DNA of 64,000 nt from the NCBI GenBank assembly GCA_037043015.1, contig CM073322.1, positions 33,501,364-33,565,363 of the forward strand, given 5' to 3'. This document shows, piece by piece, positions 45,921 through 57,900 of this stretch (positions within the stretch are counted from its first letter, which is position 1; each line of letters starts with the position of its first letter). The notes beneath the pieces were generated by a model that saw nothing but the letters and a program-made list of their open reading frames with translations, did no database searches and was not told the origin of the DNA. This DNA is from Bryum argenteum (Eukaryota; Streptophyta; Bryopsida; Bryales; Bryaceae). Made by a program: the position numbers and the translations under genes.

Positions 45921-48900
45921 CATGAAGCCAAGCCCTAGTCTTTCTGCGTTTTCCACGCAGAAAGTGTACCATAATTTTTCAGTCTGGTTCAGAGCACCCT
46001 CATCCTTTGCCCGTCCTGAAATGCCCGCATGTACAAAAGCGGTACCTACTGTGGTGTGTTTCCTTTCAGCAAATGTAACAAAAGGTGCCTATAGGCTGCT
46101 TACCCCCATCCTATCCAAAACTTTTCGCAATTGAAACAAGACTTACATCTATCTGCACATTTTTATTGTGTCTGTGCACGTGATGAGTTTCCCTTGTATC
46201 CCTTCCAAGTGAGTGATTCTCGCTTGGATCTCTGCTAGTGAGTTTCTCCTGGTCCTTTTTGTTGTGCGGGAGGGAGGGACTGGCGCATGTGGTGTCCATC
46301 ATTTAGATTTGCAGAAATCTTCCTTGCGGATGGATACAGTGCACTTGTTCATCAAGTATTTATGGAACTTCCTGTACCGTTGGTGAGGGGTAGGTTCAAC
46401 TGCAAATTTCTTCAGAATGAATGATGAAGTGGTATTTTTGCGTTTTTTTATGGACGTATCTTGTTAGATTTTTGTAGTATTTTTAGAATTCAGGTTGTTC
46501 ATGATTCCATTGATTATTCTTGGAATTTTGTTTTTAGAAAAACTTCTGTACTGACGAACTTTTTGTTAGTATGTCTTCTATTTGTGAATCATCTTGTGAC
46601 ACAAAGACAACGTCATTCTCTTTGTTCTTTGAGATTGTAACATCTTTAATTGTTATTTTACATTTTTTTTAAGCTTCATGTATGGAGCAACAACAGTGTT
46701 GTGATGGTTGTTGATGTAGATTGTAGTCTCAAATCCTCAGAAGGGAGGAATTACTTACATACTAAGGGAGAGTGCTCTAAATTGATAATGGAGGGCTAGC
46801 ACTAGTAGAGAAATGTTCATCAAATATCCACAATTACACCTATGAGTACACCCCAAGGGCTGATTACACCGTGTGTTCTAAGTGTAGGGGTGTGTCTAAA
46901 GCACCACCCTCACCTTCAAAAACGTGCAGGATCAATGAAGACAAAACTTGATAGGACCATTGTGATGTACGCACACTTCCTCACTAAGCCACTGTTGGAA
47001 TTGGTTGGAATTGCTTGCGACGCTATCCCTTCATGTAGACATTTTGTGTACAACAAGTTTCTGAGCATATGGTAAGTTGCTCGAAAACAACTCAAATTTT
47101 AGAGAGGGTAACTCATTGGGGAGTACCCAAGGGATTTAATTTTGGAAGATGTGCAAAGTATGAAAGGGAGTGGACCAATTGGAAAATCTAGTATGAATAG
47201 TGAAATAGTTATGAATTTTGTCAGGAGAAATTGTAGGTGTATCCAAAACCACTTAGCCTAAAACCACCATCTACACCATGATTTCAGTGAAATTTGATGT
47301 TGCAAGCTATGATATACTTCTTGCTTGGATAGGTTTAGTGAGCGGTTTGTGATGTTGTGTGGATTTTGAGCCACCTACTATATTCCTCATGGTTAGGGAG
47401 AGTGCTCAAAACTGGAGCCGAATCAATATTGGAGCACTAGGCTTCTAAACCTAGAGGTACATAATAGCTTCTTCACTCAACAGTACCATGTACTCATGGC
47501 AAACATTATAGCTTGCAAAATTTAGGGCACCGTTTTAGGAACACCCATAAGTTCACCTTCAAAGATTCGTAACAAAGTGTAGAAAAATCCGAAAATCATG
47601 AATCCACTCTGACTATCATTCAACTTACTTTCCCTAACTGCTTCCATTGTTATTCTCACTACGGATTGGGAAATCTGAAATTTGAGCCATTTTTGAGCAC
47701 TCTCCCTTATTGGACACGTCACAGTACCGGAAACGTGTCTGTATTTGGAGGCAAAGTAGAAGTAACGAGGCTGTTTGTAGGCGTGCTCAACAGTGAACTT
47801 AACTTATCTGACTGCATGATTACCGTATTATTCTGGGATGATAGGATGCTCCAGATCCCAATGCCTCCACAATTACCTGAGTTTTACCGAAAAGAGTACG
47901 TACACATACCTAAGCCAGCCCCAATTTTATCATGTTTGACAGTTTTTGGTGGCCACTTTGAGATACTTTCATGTGGTGGACACACTGCTGAGTTCACCAT
48001 ACTGCTCTCAATGCATAAAACAAAAGAGAAAACGAAGAGAAAAAGTCATCCCATTACAGCACCTTGAATGGTCGGTTAAGAAAGAATGCTCAATAATAGC
48101 GCAGCATGGGAAATATGTAGTAGATTAACAATGTTAGCGATTTTTGAGTGGCCAGGATAGTGGAAGTAGATTCGTCAGTAGTATTGGACTCTTTTACAAT
48201 TTGTTGTGAATATATGAAGATAGTTGTTCCTAAATTGGTGCCCTTGTTTGACACCCTATAATGTTTGCAATGAGTACATGGCACTATCCATTGTATTAGT
48301 AACGCTGCGGTATTAGTAATGCTCTATTTTAGAGTACTCTGCCTTATGGGGCATTCGACCAACTGAGGAGAACTCCCAAACCTCGGTCATAGATTCCACC
48401 AGCGACACCACGGTCACCGGTGTCCGATGTTCGTCAATCCGGTCCCGCTGAGCCAGACGGAAATCTCGGCTTCGGCAGCCCGAGGATGGTTACCGTGGCG
48501 GCTACCGCCCCCCTCAAAGTACCGTGGCCGGCTACCACCCCTGCAAGTAAAAGCAGCGTTGGTTGCGCGAAGAACGATGCATGTGGTTGCAGCGTTCTGT
48601 TTTCGTCGATGCATGTGCTGCTGCCCGACGGCGCTGCATTTATTCTCTCCTCTCCGCAACAATTTCCCATCCGTGGACGATGATAATGACCGCTGCGTCA
48701 CTGTAGTTTCTCCATTACCTCCCCTACAAACGTACAGACTCACCCGTAAGTTCCCTCAAGAAACTCGTCAGGACCTTGCAATTGGTTACACATTTACTCG
48801 CTGCTTTTCTTTCCATGATCGTGCAATTGGCGATTCTTGACATAGCTTCGGTCGTCGTGCGCGCCCTCCGTAATCCTGTCGGTGAGCATTTAAATTAATC

Positions 48901-49600
48901 ATTAGGCCCAGCGTGCCTGCCTGCAAGCGGCAGTTCGTGAAGTTGTAACTTCTTTGGCAATTGCAATGGTGTGCGTGGTTGACTTGCTCTTACGGTTTTT
49001 CCTCGTGTGCAGAGAAGAAGTTTTATGAGTTTCGAGGCAATGCTGCAGTTTGTGATAGAGAACATCGAACAATGAGAGTTGGACCGTTTCTGTTTTTGAA
49101 TTGAGCTTATTAGGGTGTTCCTTTCTCGCGCGTGTCGGTGCTACGGCGAGGTAGTTGATAATGATGGAGATCATAATCAGGCGAGAACTCCTATATTTCA
49201 GCTAATTTTCCTAGAATGTAACTAATTCTTGGGAAGTCCGGCGAGGATTTGTTTTTCTTGCCAATGCTTTGAAGGAGGGCAGTAGGATGAACATTTGAAT
49301 AGTGCTCTGTAAAAGCTAGGATCAATACTGTGTAGAATTTGCTAGCTTCATCTGGACGAGCGAAGTGAGAAAATCGGTAAACCCTTCCGCATCAACTGCT
49401 CCGTGCGTTCGACTTTTCAACGTTGAGAAGCTTGCTGTTGAGAAGCATTCTGTTTGGATATGTAAAAATACGGCGGTAGTTGAATTTAAATTTAATGATT
49501 TAATGCTCAAGTATGCAGAGATTCTCCTTCGTGAGATCCAACAGTGTCACATTGCCGCAATCGACGTGACGAGAGCTTGAGAGATCGATAGCCTGCAGCC
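45921..49600. other. Intergenic DNA with repeat C, then the upstream region of the RRM gene
   Basis: About 46,830-48,130 belongs to dispersed repeat C (compare 40,860-41,700). A long open stretch at 47,666-48,067 (+) has no ATG at its start and no recognised motif. From 48,380 to 49,600 the DNA is GC-richer and has overlapping open stretches on both strands (48,414-48,840) without recognised content. This is probably the promoter and 5' leader of the RRM gene. Confidence 0.45.
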
Positions 49601-50674
49601 ATGGACGACGTGAATTCGGTGTACGTGGGAGGGTTGTCGTACGAGAGCACCGAAGATACCGTGAAGAAAGCCTTCATGGAATTCGGCGAGGTAGTGTCGG
49701 TGAAGATAGTGTACGATCGCGAGAGCGGGGAGTCTCGAGGCTTCGGGTTCGTGACATTCACGAATCCGCGGTCGGCGATGATGGCGATCCGGGACATGGA
49801 CGGAGGCCAGATAGAGGGACGCACCATCCGCGTGAACGAGGTGCGAAAGAACTTGAAAGGATTAGGGTTCCGCGACCGAGATCGGGACTTCCGAGGGAGA
49901 GACATGAGGGAGCGAATTCGGCGTCGCGGCTCGCCGCCGTCGCGCGAGCGGATGCACCATCGCACGCGGTCTCCGCCGCAGGCGCGATCCCGGTCGGCGT
50001 CGCCATTTCGCGGCTCGCCGCCTCGTAGTCCCGCAGGCCGAGGCGCATCGCCCAATGGAAGCGCGGGGGGCAGGTACCAGTCTCCCGAGCCGAAGGAGCG
50101 CTCCCGGGGGGGCAGTGGCAGAAGCTCAGTCTCCCCGCAAAGCTCAGAGGGCAACCAGCGCAAGGAGGAATCAGTACACAAAGGCTCAGGAGCGCCGACT
50201 AAGCTGTCGTCCCGGATCGCCACAGACATGGAAGAGGAGCAGGTGCATCTTCTGAAGGAGGAGCTGGCGAAAGCGCGAGAGGAGTGGCGGAGTCTGGAGG
50301 AGAAAGTGTCGAGCCTGAAAGGCGTGGTGGAGAAGGCGGACGTGACGATCGCGGCGCTGAAAACGAAGTCGCAGAAACTGGAGGAGTCGCTGGCGAATGC
50401 GCAGCAATTGGCGGCGCAGCGTCAGTTCCAGCTGAAGAGGCTCCAGACCGGCGTGTTCCACTTCAAGCTGGCCACGGAGCGGCTGTCCAACAGTGAGAAG
50501 GAGATGAAGGCCTTGGCTGCCTTGACGTCTCTGGAGGTCGATCACGATACCCAGCGAAATGCCGCCGCGCCCGAGGACCCTCCTGCCGCACTTGCCAATG
50601 GCTACGCCGCAGCCGGCGATGCCGAGCATACTAATCACAAAGATGACCAGGAGAATGCCTTCACTCCTGCATAG
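49601..50674 (+). CDS. RNA-binding protein: RRM, Arg/Ser-rich region, coiled coil
   Basis: An intronless 357-residue protein. The RRM spans residues 5-83 with RNP2 VYVGGL (7-12) and RNP1 RGFGFVTF (46-53), then IRDMDGGQIEGRTIRVNEV. Residues 90-175 are rich in Arg, Ser and Pro (RDRDRDFRGRDMRERIRRRG, SPPQARSRSASPF), like SR splicing factors. About 206-305 form a long coiled coil (MEEEQVHLLKEELAKAREEW and KSQKLEESLANAQQLAAQRQ). The tail is Ala/Asp-rich. This RRM plus coiled-coil layout matches a small group of plant nuclear RNA-binding proteins; a role in pre-mRNA processing is inferred. The ATG at 49,601 is followed at once by the RRM. The GC content is much higher than in the surroundings. The strong minus-strand open frames here are shadows of the GC-rich coding sequence. 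Confidence 0.92.
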   Translation: MDDVNSVYVGGLSYESTEDTVKKAFMEFGEVVSVKIVYDRESGESRGFGFVTFTNPRSAMMAIRDMDGGQIEGRTIRVNEVRKNLKGLGFRDRDRDFRGRDMRERIRRRGSPPSRERMHHRTRSPPQARSRSASPFRGSPPRSPAGRGASPNGSAGGRYQSPEPKERSRGGSGRSSVSPQSSEGNQRKEESVHKGSGAPTKLSSRIATDMEEEQVHLLKEELAKAREEWRSLEEKVSSLKGVVEKADVTIAALKTKSQKLEESLANAQQLAAQRQFQLKRLQTGVFHFKLATERLSNSEKEMKALAALTSLEVDHDTQRNAAAPEDPPAALANGYAAAGDAEHTNHKDDQENAFTPA

Positions 50675-51005
50675 CCAGCCCCTCGATCAAGGTAACGAAT
50701 CTCTACAGGTGCCGTGGACCCATGTAAAGACCACCAAGGAATTCGGGCCGCCATCAATCTGTACATGATCCCTTCTGTAGGACCAGGAAGCTCTGGATCG
50801 ATCAGTACCATTCTCACCGGACAGGCTTGGTCTTGAAATCGATAAGTTAATCTTCGAGGGAGAATCTTCGAAGGAGCCAAGAAGTTTTCAGTCGGTGGGG
50901 GATTTGTAGCTGACGGAAGTTTTATGTTCCATTCTTACAAGTGTCACTTCATTTTTTTCCTGGGTTTGGGTGAAGTCGGTAAACCCAAAGCCGCAACTTT
51001 TGATA
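50675..51005. other. Probable 3' UTR of the RRM gene
   Basis: GC-balanced sequence without coding signals between the RRM stop codon and MITE M4. Confidence 0.4.
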
Positions 51006-51009
51006 CTAA

Positions 51010-51243
51010 CCCTTAAACGTCATATGCTTTCCTGATACCACACCCAAAATCTCTTTTAAAATCCATTTTTAGCATTATTCTATTTTTAATTTGCTTGAGC
51101 TCTATTCTAAGAAAGTATAGATCTCTTTAAGGTGCTCAGTTTGGAATTCTAAAAATTCCATTTGGTATAATGGAGTGTAAGTTATGAGCAAGATTCTCTC
51201 AAAAAAAAACCCAACCCCTCGGGTTGGGTCTGACGTTTAAGGG
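51010..51243. mobile_element. MITE M4 (234 bp), twin of M3, flanked by CTAA
   Basis: It has the same perfect 13-bp ends as M3 (CCCTTAAACGTCA) and near-identical body. Here the flanks are CTAA on both sides (51,006-51,009 and 51,244-51,247), a four-base direct duplication that is not the palindrome TTAA. It lies about 330 bp after the RRM gene's stop codon. Confidence 0.92.
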
Positions 51244-51247
51244 CTAA

Positions 51248-53650
51248 ACTTACTGTTACGGTTACCCATTCTTCAAATGTAAAACTGCAGGTATGTTATG
51301 AAGGAGTCAAACTTCTCTTCTTGCAGAATCTATGCTCGTTTTGTGCTATGCTCGTTTTGTGTGAGGGAAAAGCGAATCAAGACTGATTGGCTTCAGTATT
51401 TTGCACTAAGGTAGAGGCTAGGCACCTATAACCGACCACTTAAGGATTTTAGCATATGAAACTAAGGTATATATTTCTTTTAGAATTTTTCATGTGTGCA
51501 AACATAAGGTTCTTGTTGAATGCAAAAGGTTTCGTGATTTTAATTGCAATATTCAAATAGTTATAATTGTTTAAAGTGAAAAGTTGCTTGGAACCTAAAG
51601 TCGATCACATGCTCAAATATACAAATGAGGTACATCTGTTTTTCCAAAATCTAGGAATTCGGCTTGATCGGTTACGGATCTCCGGTCGGGAATGGGTCCC
51701 TTTACCTTACATGTTGAATGATGATTTCGGAGTTTTTACCTAGGTGGTCCTTGGGAGATCCAAGATGTGGTGGAATCAAAGTTTTAGCTTATTTATGTAG
51801 AGTGGGGCAATCGTTGGCTTGGGGTCAAATTTTGGCACCACAAATTTGCCACAAAAAGTAAAGAAAATGAGGATCGAAAAGTAAATGGGCTGAGCCCGAA
51901 CCCCGCTCCTCTGCCCTTGCGATCCTGTTCATCGCCCCACTCCACTCTTGATCTCAGCCTCGCTCCTAATTGCTCATGATCAATCGTTTGTCTCTGCTAG
52001 CTTTCTTTGTTTATGAGTTCTTATTTCCAACCAGGTTGTTGGTCAAGGAGTAATTTGTTCACTCTACAAGTGTAATCCGCAATTTTTCTGGCAGATTTCT
52101 GATATGCGTTTGAGAGGATCAATCGTTTTACATGAAGAAGCTAATATGTTAGAGCAATAGCGATGAGGTCAGCTCTTGCTGTTGCTCCGTCCTTTTCAAT
52201 TGATCCTCCTGATTGCTGCTTAGGGGAGAAGTTTCTGATTGGATTAACATACTGTTGCATATCATGAACAACTGCGTCCTGAGTTACAACTAGATTTGTG
52301 GGATGGTAACAGGGAGTATGGACGTGATAGTATAATACAGAGACATGAAATATATAGAAAGCAAGCCTCAATTTTTAGTGTAATTGCAAGAAATTTGTCC
52401 CGCCATCCGATTGTTGGCTGCACCCTACTTAAAAATCCGCTTCCAACGACACCTCATGTGGTCAGATCTGAGTGGCGATGCTTGAGATCATAATGCACAA
52501 ACAAAACAAAACAAACTCTATCAACTTTAGATAATAGATATTGTTATGCTCTCGCAGCATTGCCACTCCTACTTATATACTTTGACCATGCCCATCTTGT
52601 TTTTGTGCTAGATCTAAAGTTAGGTCATTTTGTTCTTTTTAATAACTTGGGGGCTGTAGTTACTTGAAAATTCAATACCTTGGAATCTTGGAATAAGTGA
52701 TGGACTTTAATTTCTAGTGTTGGCTCAACGCTTAGCGACATGAGCTCTAAAATTGATTTACATGTCATGTATAATACTACTTCAAATGTTCAAGTGGATC
52801 CACATGCAGTGTCAATTTAGTGTCCCATAGTCCAAATGTTTCTTACTTGTAGTAATTTGGCCTTCAAGGGAGAGCGAAAATTTACACTACACTAAATTTG
52901 ACAATTAGTGGTAGATTATTATTAAGATTTGAAAATGCTATAAGTTTTTACTTTTGTTCAAAAAAATTTACCAAGAGCATTGATTCTCATACTATATAAG
53001 GACCCCCATCTTGGCCAATATAGTGGGTAAAATTATTGAACAACAGTAAAAAATTATAACATGTTTATGTAAATTAGTGTACCTAACACTAATTATCAAA
53101 TTTAGTGTAGTGAGTCCACCAATATGTATGGAGCTCTGTAATCATATCTTATGTATAATTGGGCAAATTTGAATAAAGAATAATTGTATGCATTTGAGCA
53201 ATTTGGATAATATCATGCATTAGTACACTTAAACCGGCATTTTTTTAAATTTTTTTCTTTTTTCTATTTTTTGGAAGGTGATTTTCACAAGCATTCTTCA
53301 AATTCTCCGAAATGCACCATATTTTCAAATTCCCCAATATGAACACTTAGATTCCTTACTCAACCTTGGAATATCGGAGCCCATCATCGTGGATGATGAG
53401 GAAATTGGGAAGATGATTTTGGATGAAATAACGTTGTCTATCATTCAGCATTAGATTTCAAATTCATTCATCGAACACTTTGTGTGCACTTGGACGTTCT
53501 AGGGTTAAGAAGTCTATGTGACTCTCTGAACACAAGATTTAGGAATCCGGTCGGAAATGGGTGCCTCTCCACTGTGTTTGTCTGCACAATAAGTTGATGC
53601 TTTCTGAGTGTCTGTATGCCCGTATAATTAATGAAGGCTTCACCAGAGGC
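51248..53650. other. Intergenic DNA, one MITE and a short coding-like remnant
   Basis: Mostly AT-rich. Apart from the MITE at 52,885-53,112, a plus-strand open stretch at about 53,280-53,455 reads ILRNAPYFQIPQYEHLDSLL, then GISEPIIVDDEEIGKMILDE, ending ITLSIIQH and a stop. It looks like real protein sequence, but I do not recognise it. Confidence 0.45.
52885..53112. mobile_element. MITE with CACTACACTAAA ends, copy 2 (228 bp)
   Basis: A perfect 16-bp inverted repeat, CACTACACTAAATTTG ... CAAATTTAGTGTAGTG. Its internal arms match copy 1 at 44,068-44,296. The CACTA...TAGTG ends suggest relation to CACTA elements, but copy 1 starts CAGCTACA, so this is uncertain. Confidence 0.88.
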
Positions 53651-53835
53651 GGTTGACCTTTCTGTACTTATTGTTTATTCCGAAAGCAACTGAGAGTACG
53701 GTGGATATCGAGATTGGGAATTACAAAATCTGCGGTCAATTGAGGCTCTCATGGGTCTGTCGACACAATTATGGTGTCTGTACAATCAGTAGATGCGTTG
53801 GAGGTATATGCAAATCCTTAGGAAACACTTGTTTT

Positions 53836-54978
53836 ATGATACAAGTATATAATTATACAACATGCATCAAAATGACAATTTCATCTATGTCAGCTTGTTC
53901 GTCTGAACTTTCTGTAAGGTTCCTGTTGCATGCTCGACAAGCAGTTCTAAGTTCTCGATCTCCTATTAAGGTTCTTCATTCACCACTCTTTCATCGAGTA
54001 TTCGGATCTGCTTTTCTCAGGACTACTTCTCTTCTAGATATCACTCTTTTAGCAGCCAGTTCATGTATATTCCTCTCTGTCGGAATGCTTCTTCCAATTG
54101 CTTTGTTCTTCCTGTCACTAGGAACCACGTTCCAATTCTCCAGTGACGTGAGAACCAGGTTTCTGTATGCGACGGCAGTTCTGAGCGGGCTCTCAATTCT
54201 GCTCCAAACAGGAGCGGGGTTAGTTGAGCTTTACAAATCAGGCTTTCGTTTCATCCAGCTTCTGTTTTCGAAGCTAGTCTCAGGCATGTTGGGTCCATAC
54301 GGTACTGATTTGCTGTTAAGCATAGGAAAGTACAGCACATGGTCGAGATCGGACCTTGAGAGTACAGAAATTCGAGGACACTTCTGGAGGTTCTTGGTGT
54401 ACTCGATGTTTTACCTGAGTAAGTTGATGAATCTGTGTGTGTTCAAGGACCCGTACTCTGGGACCTTTCAAGTGAGATACAAGTCGACAACGATATGGCT
54501 CACTCAGGAAAGAGGCCGAGGTGAAGGTTACGATGATTGGATCGACGAGGCTGAGAAGAGAATCACGAACAGAAGCAATTGGCAACAGAGTGTGAAAGTG
54601 AGAAACACGACGATGGCATTGAGATGGGACACGGAAGGATTGAGTACCGGAAGGAGACGGATTCTTACCACGGCTGCAGACATCGAAAAAGGCTTTGATA
54701 GCATGGTGGAGGTTTTGCTTTACAGCTCCCAATCGAACAACTATGGCGGATTGTTTCATCACCAGTTTGGTCCCGTAGCCACCAAGAAAAGGTATGTCGT
54801 GGAATTGATAGCTTTGATGGACATACTTTCGAAGGATTCGTTTGTTGTGGACAAAACTGCCGATACTGATATCGAACCTCACATGAATTGTATCTCTTTT
54901 GAGGAGACCATGAAGAAGGTTCTTGTAAGAGGGGAATTGCTTAATTTTGAAACCCATACAGGTGCAAGTTATGGGTAA
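53836..54978 (+). CDS. Membrane protein of unknown function, intronless
   Basis: An open frame of 380 codons from the ATG at 53,836 (in-frame ATGs at 53,872 and 53,887 are equally possible). The frame is open further upstream to 53,653 but without an ATG. Residues about 66-98 are strongly hydrophobic (ITLLAASSCIFLSVGMLLPI then ALFFLSLGTTF), and 109-127 form another membrane segment (FLYATAVLSGLSILLQTGAG). The C-terminal 230 residues are soluble and balanced: TTIWLTQERGRGEGYDDWID and FDSMVEVLLYSSQSNNYGGL, ending FEETMKKVLVRGELLNFETH. I do not recognise any domain. Codon use and the absence of stops over more than 1.1 kb, in a GC-balanced island between AT-rich repeats, argue that it is a real gene. 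Confidence 0.65.
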   Translation: MIQVYNYTTCIKMTISSMSACSSELSVRFLLHARQAVLSSRSPIKVLHSPLFHRVFGSAFLRTTSLLDITLLAASSCIFLSVGMLLPIALFFLSLGTTFQFSSDVRTRFLYATAVLSGLSILLQTGAGLVELYKSGFRFIQLLFSKLVSGMLGPYGTDLLLSIGKYSTWSRSDLESTEIRGHFWRFLVYSMFYLSKLMNLCVFKDPYSGTFQVRYKSTTIWLTQERGRGEGYDDWIDEAEKRITNRSNWQQSVKVRNTTMALRWDTEGLSTGRRRILTTAADIEKGFDSMVEVLLYSSQSNNYGGLFHHQFGPVATKKRYVVELIALMDILSKDSFVVDKTADTDIEPHMNCISFEETMKKVLVRGELLNFETHTGASYG

Positions 54979-57900
54979 TGGAATGGGAGAGTAATTACAA
55001 GTGTTGTTTTGGGGGTTTTCGTGTCAATAGAGCCTCTTTGGTTTTTCAAGTTTGAAGTAGAGTTCATATTCTAGTTTGAGTTTGATTTTTAAAAAAAAAT
55101 TATTTGAAACTATAGTGTGATGTACTAACATAATTTAGATTATATAACATTCTTTAGATTGTATGATGATAAAGGGGTTTGCTATCATGGTTGTGACCAT
55201 TGTTACTATTACTTCCCTGTGTTCTTTCATTATTGTAATCCCTTCAATTTTGTCTTCAACGTTGGTACATCTTTGTTTGATATATTTCCTACTCTCCATT
55301 TTTTTCCAGTTTTTTTGCAAGGTTAGCTCACTTTGCTTCACACTATTTGAGTAGTATACTCCTATTTGAAAGTACTTTTTAATGCCAATTTCTTTTGAGA
55401 AGGTTACTCTTCCTCTTGCCCACTTAGTGCAGATCAAATGTGGTTAATCCTAATTTTTAATTGAAAAACATGGTTGGGTATGTCCTCAACCCCTAAACCT
55501 CCCGAATGTACAAAAACTACATTTTGGATGGCAAGCAACTACTTTGAACAACCATAACTTCTTTGTCTACAGTTTATTTTAGATGAAATCACTTGGGTTT
55601 GGTCAAAAATCAAGTCTAGTTTGTATAATGAAAATTTGAGACTCACAAAGTGAAGGAATTTATGACATTCATTTTAATGGAGGCAGCTCTTGTTAAGTAT
55701 TTTCAAACATGGGCATGTTTTATCATTGCAAGCCAATTATGGGAAATTCAATTTAATTTTACATGATTTTTTAATAATCACCACATTAAGATGAAATCCA
55801 ACAACTTTGTAGTTGAAAAGTTTTTTCATTTGAATAATGTTGGTACTGCGTATGCAATGATGTTTCTACATTGATTTTTTTCTAAAAAAAATACACGGTA
55901 TTTAAGGAGTTGTTTCTCCTTCATTTAGTGTTGGATTTCAACTTTGCTTGTTAGGTTGAATCTTAACTGGGATCCCATTTAAGTTGTAGATACCTTAATT
56001 TCATTGAAGATGTAAGAAATACAGGGCATGCATTTTAGTGCAAAGTGTTTAGTTCTAGACTCTTTTTAGGCAGATTTTACCACTCCATGGCCTTTTTTTT
56101 TTTGCGAGGAATTTTTTCTCATGATTTTTTTTGTTCAAGGGTGCTATTTAGATGAAGATAAACCACTTTCTAGTTGGTAATTCTTTTGCCTATTTATAAG
56201 ACCTCATAACTCAAAATTTGACCCACGTGACCTTCAATAAGTACACTACAAAACTCTACAGTTGTAATTTAAATAATTTACCTTCATTTTCATCTATGCA
56301 CTTTTTCACGAAAATACATATGGTAGAAGTACCTAAAACCATCAGCACCCCCAATATCAAACTATAGGTCTTCCCATAACCGCACCTAGCCCGAACTAGC
56401 ATTGTCAGAGCACTCAATTCAAACTGACCAATCAAAACAATAAAAAAGCTGGTGGTTTTGGGTCGAATCATGAATGGAAATTTGTACCAGCTAGGTGTGA
56501 TAATGGGAAAGTCTACAGATTAGTTTTGGGTCACCAAGTACTTTTGCCTTTAAAAATTTATATTTATTTATGTATTGGGAGTTAAATTTTGAAAAAATTT
56601 GCATCCTATGAGAAAAATTCTTTCCTACATGGGAAAAATATACCCCAAAAATAACCATTCCAAAAAAACCTCAAAAAGCTTAAGTTGGTGGTTTTAGGGC
56701 ATTCGACCTTATATTGGCTCAAAATTAATAAAATTTTGTTAACTGGTCCTCAATCACAGGTGAGTTAGACTGACTGATGCTTCATGCTGTATCTTCTGTC
56801 AGGCCACGATCGCAATTATGATCAGACTTCACTAAGTTAATGCATGTCTTGAAAAATCCTCTCACCATTACTCAACAGCTTCATCTTTCACTCCAGCAAG
56901 CTTGCATCTCACACGAGTCGAGGCCATTATTCTTCAATGGCTTCAAGCTTTCATTCATAGTTTTCCTTGAGAAGTCTTATCACTTGATGGGGACTTTGTG
57001 ATTTTAAGACCCACACTTGAATGGTCATGGTGTTTGCAGCAAGGAAAATATGAGATCAGTTGGAAAGCTTTGACCAAGTACAATAAATTATCCTTAACAT
57101 TATTGTAGTATTTTAAAAAGCTTTCAAGTTTTCCTTGTCTTCGAATCAAGATTTTGCATGAATTGTAGCTTGATTATTTTTGTGGGAATAAGTCCTTGCA
57201 TTAACATTCATGCTTCGGGTTTAGTTGCATATATAATTGTATAATGAAACCAAATAGTTTTTCTTGGAAATGAAGTAACATAACCTTGAACATTGCTAGG
57301 TCTATGCACTGTTCTCCCCTTCATGATTCTCCACTCCTTGCTACTCCTTTCTGTGAGTGTCCTTATTGCCTTTTTCGTTCTTGTCCTACTCCATGTTCCA
57401 TCCAGGCCATATTAACCCGTTCATGCTTCATTAACCCGATTATCACTCCTTTGACAAATATTAATGTCACAAACAAGATGAATTTTACCATGTCTTCCTT
57501 GAGGCTTTCCAGGGATACCACAATCAACCCCTTGCTCCCTATGTAGAAAGGCTTTTTGCAGTTCCACGTTCCTAAGTTTTAGTATTTGGTTAGAGCTCCA
57601 AATGTAGTAATTCTTGTAACGATGGGTTCCACTCACTTTCGTGCTCATTTTTCAAGTTAAGCCATTTATGGTATTTTTTAAGATCATGAATATTTGGAAA
57701 TTTCAATACCTCGCGAATCACTCCCCAAATTGATACCCCCACCTTAATCAATCCGATGTATCCAAGATCCCATCACTAAATCCAACATCCGAGATCTCCT
57801 CAAAACAAACGTCCACCCCAAGTCTACCTGTCCACCCCAAAGTCCACCCCAAGTGTATAGTTAAAGCCTCACGTCATGTACATGTGCCAAAAGAGTGAAA

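Noticed and set aside
47666-48067. Plus-strand open stretch of 133 codons
   Set aside because: It starts at TTG with no ATG, has no known motif, and lies in a dispersed repeat. Not called a gene.
48414-48840. Overlapping open frames on both strands upstream of the RRM gene
   Set aside because: GC-rich DNA gives chance open frames on both strands; none has a recognisable domain. More likely promoter or leader.
49507-50638. Long minus-strand open frames over the RRM gene
   Set aside because: They are antisense shadows in GC-rich coding DNA; only the plus frame has RNP1 and RNP2 motifs.
54316-54957. Minus-strand frame of 213 codons
   Set aside because: It is the antisense shadow of the unknown membrane protein; the plus frame is longer and has coherent membrane segments.
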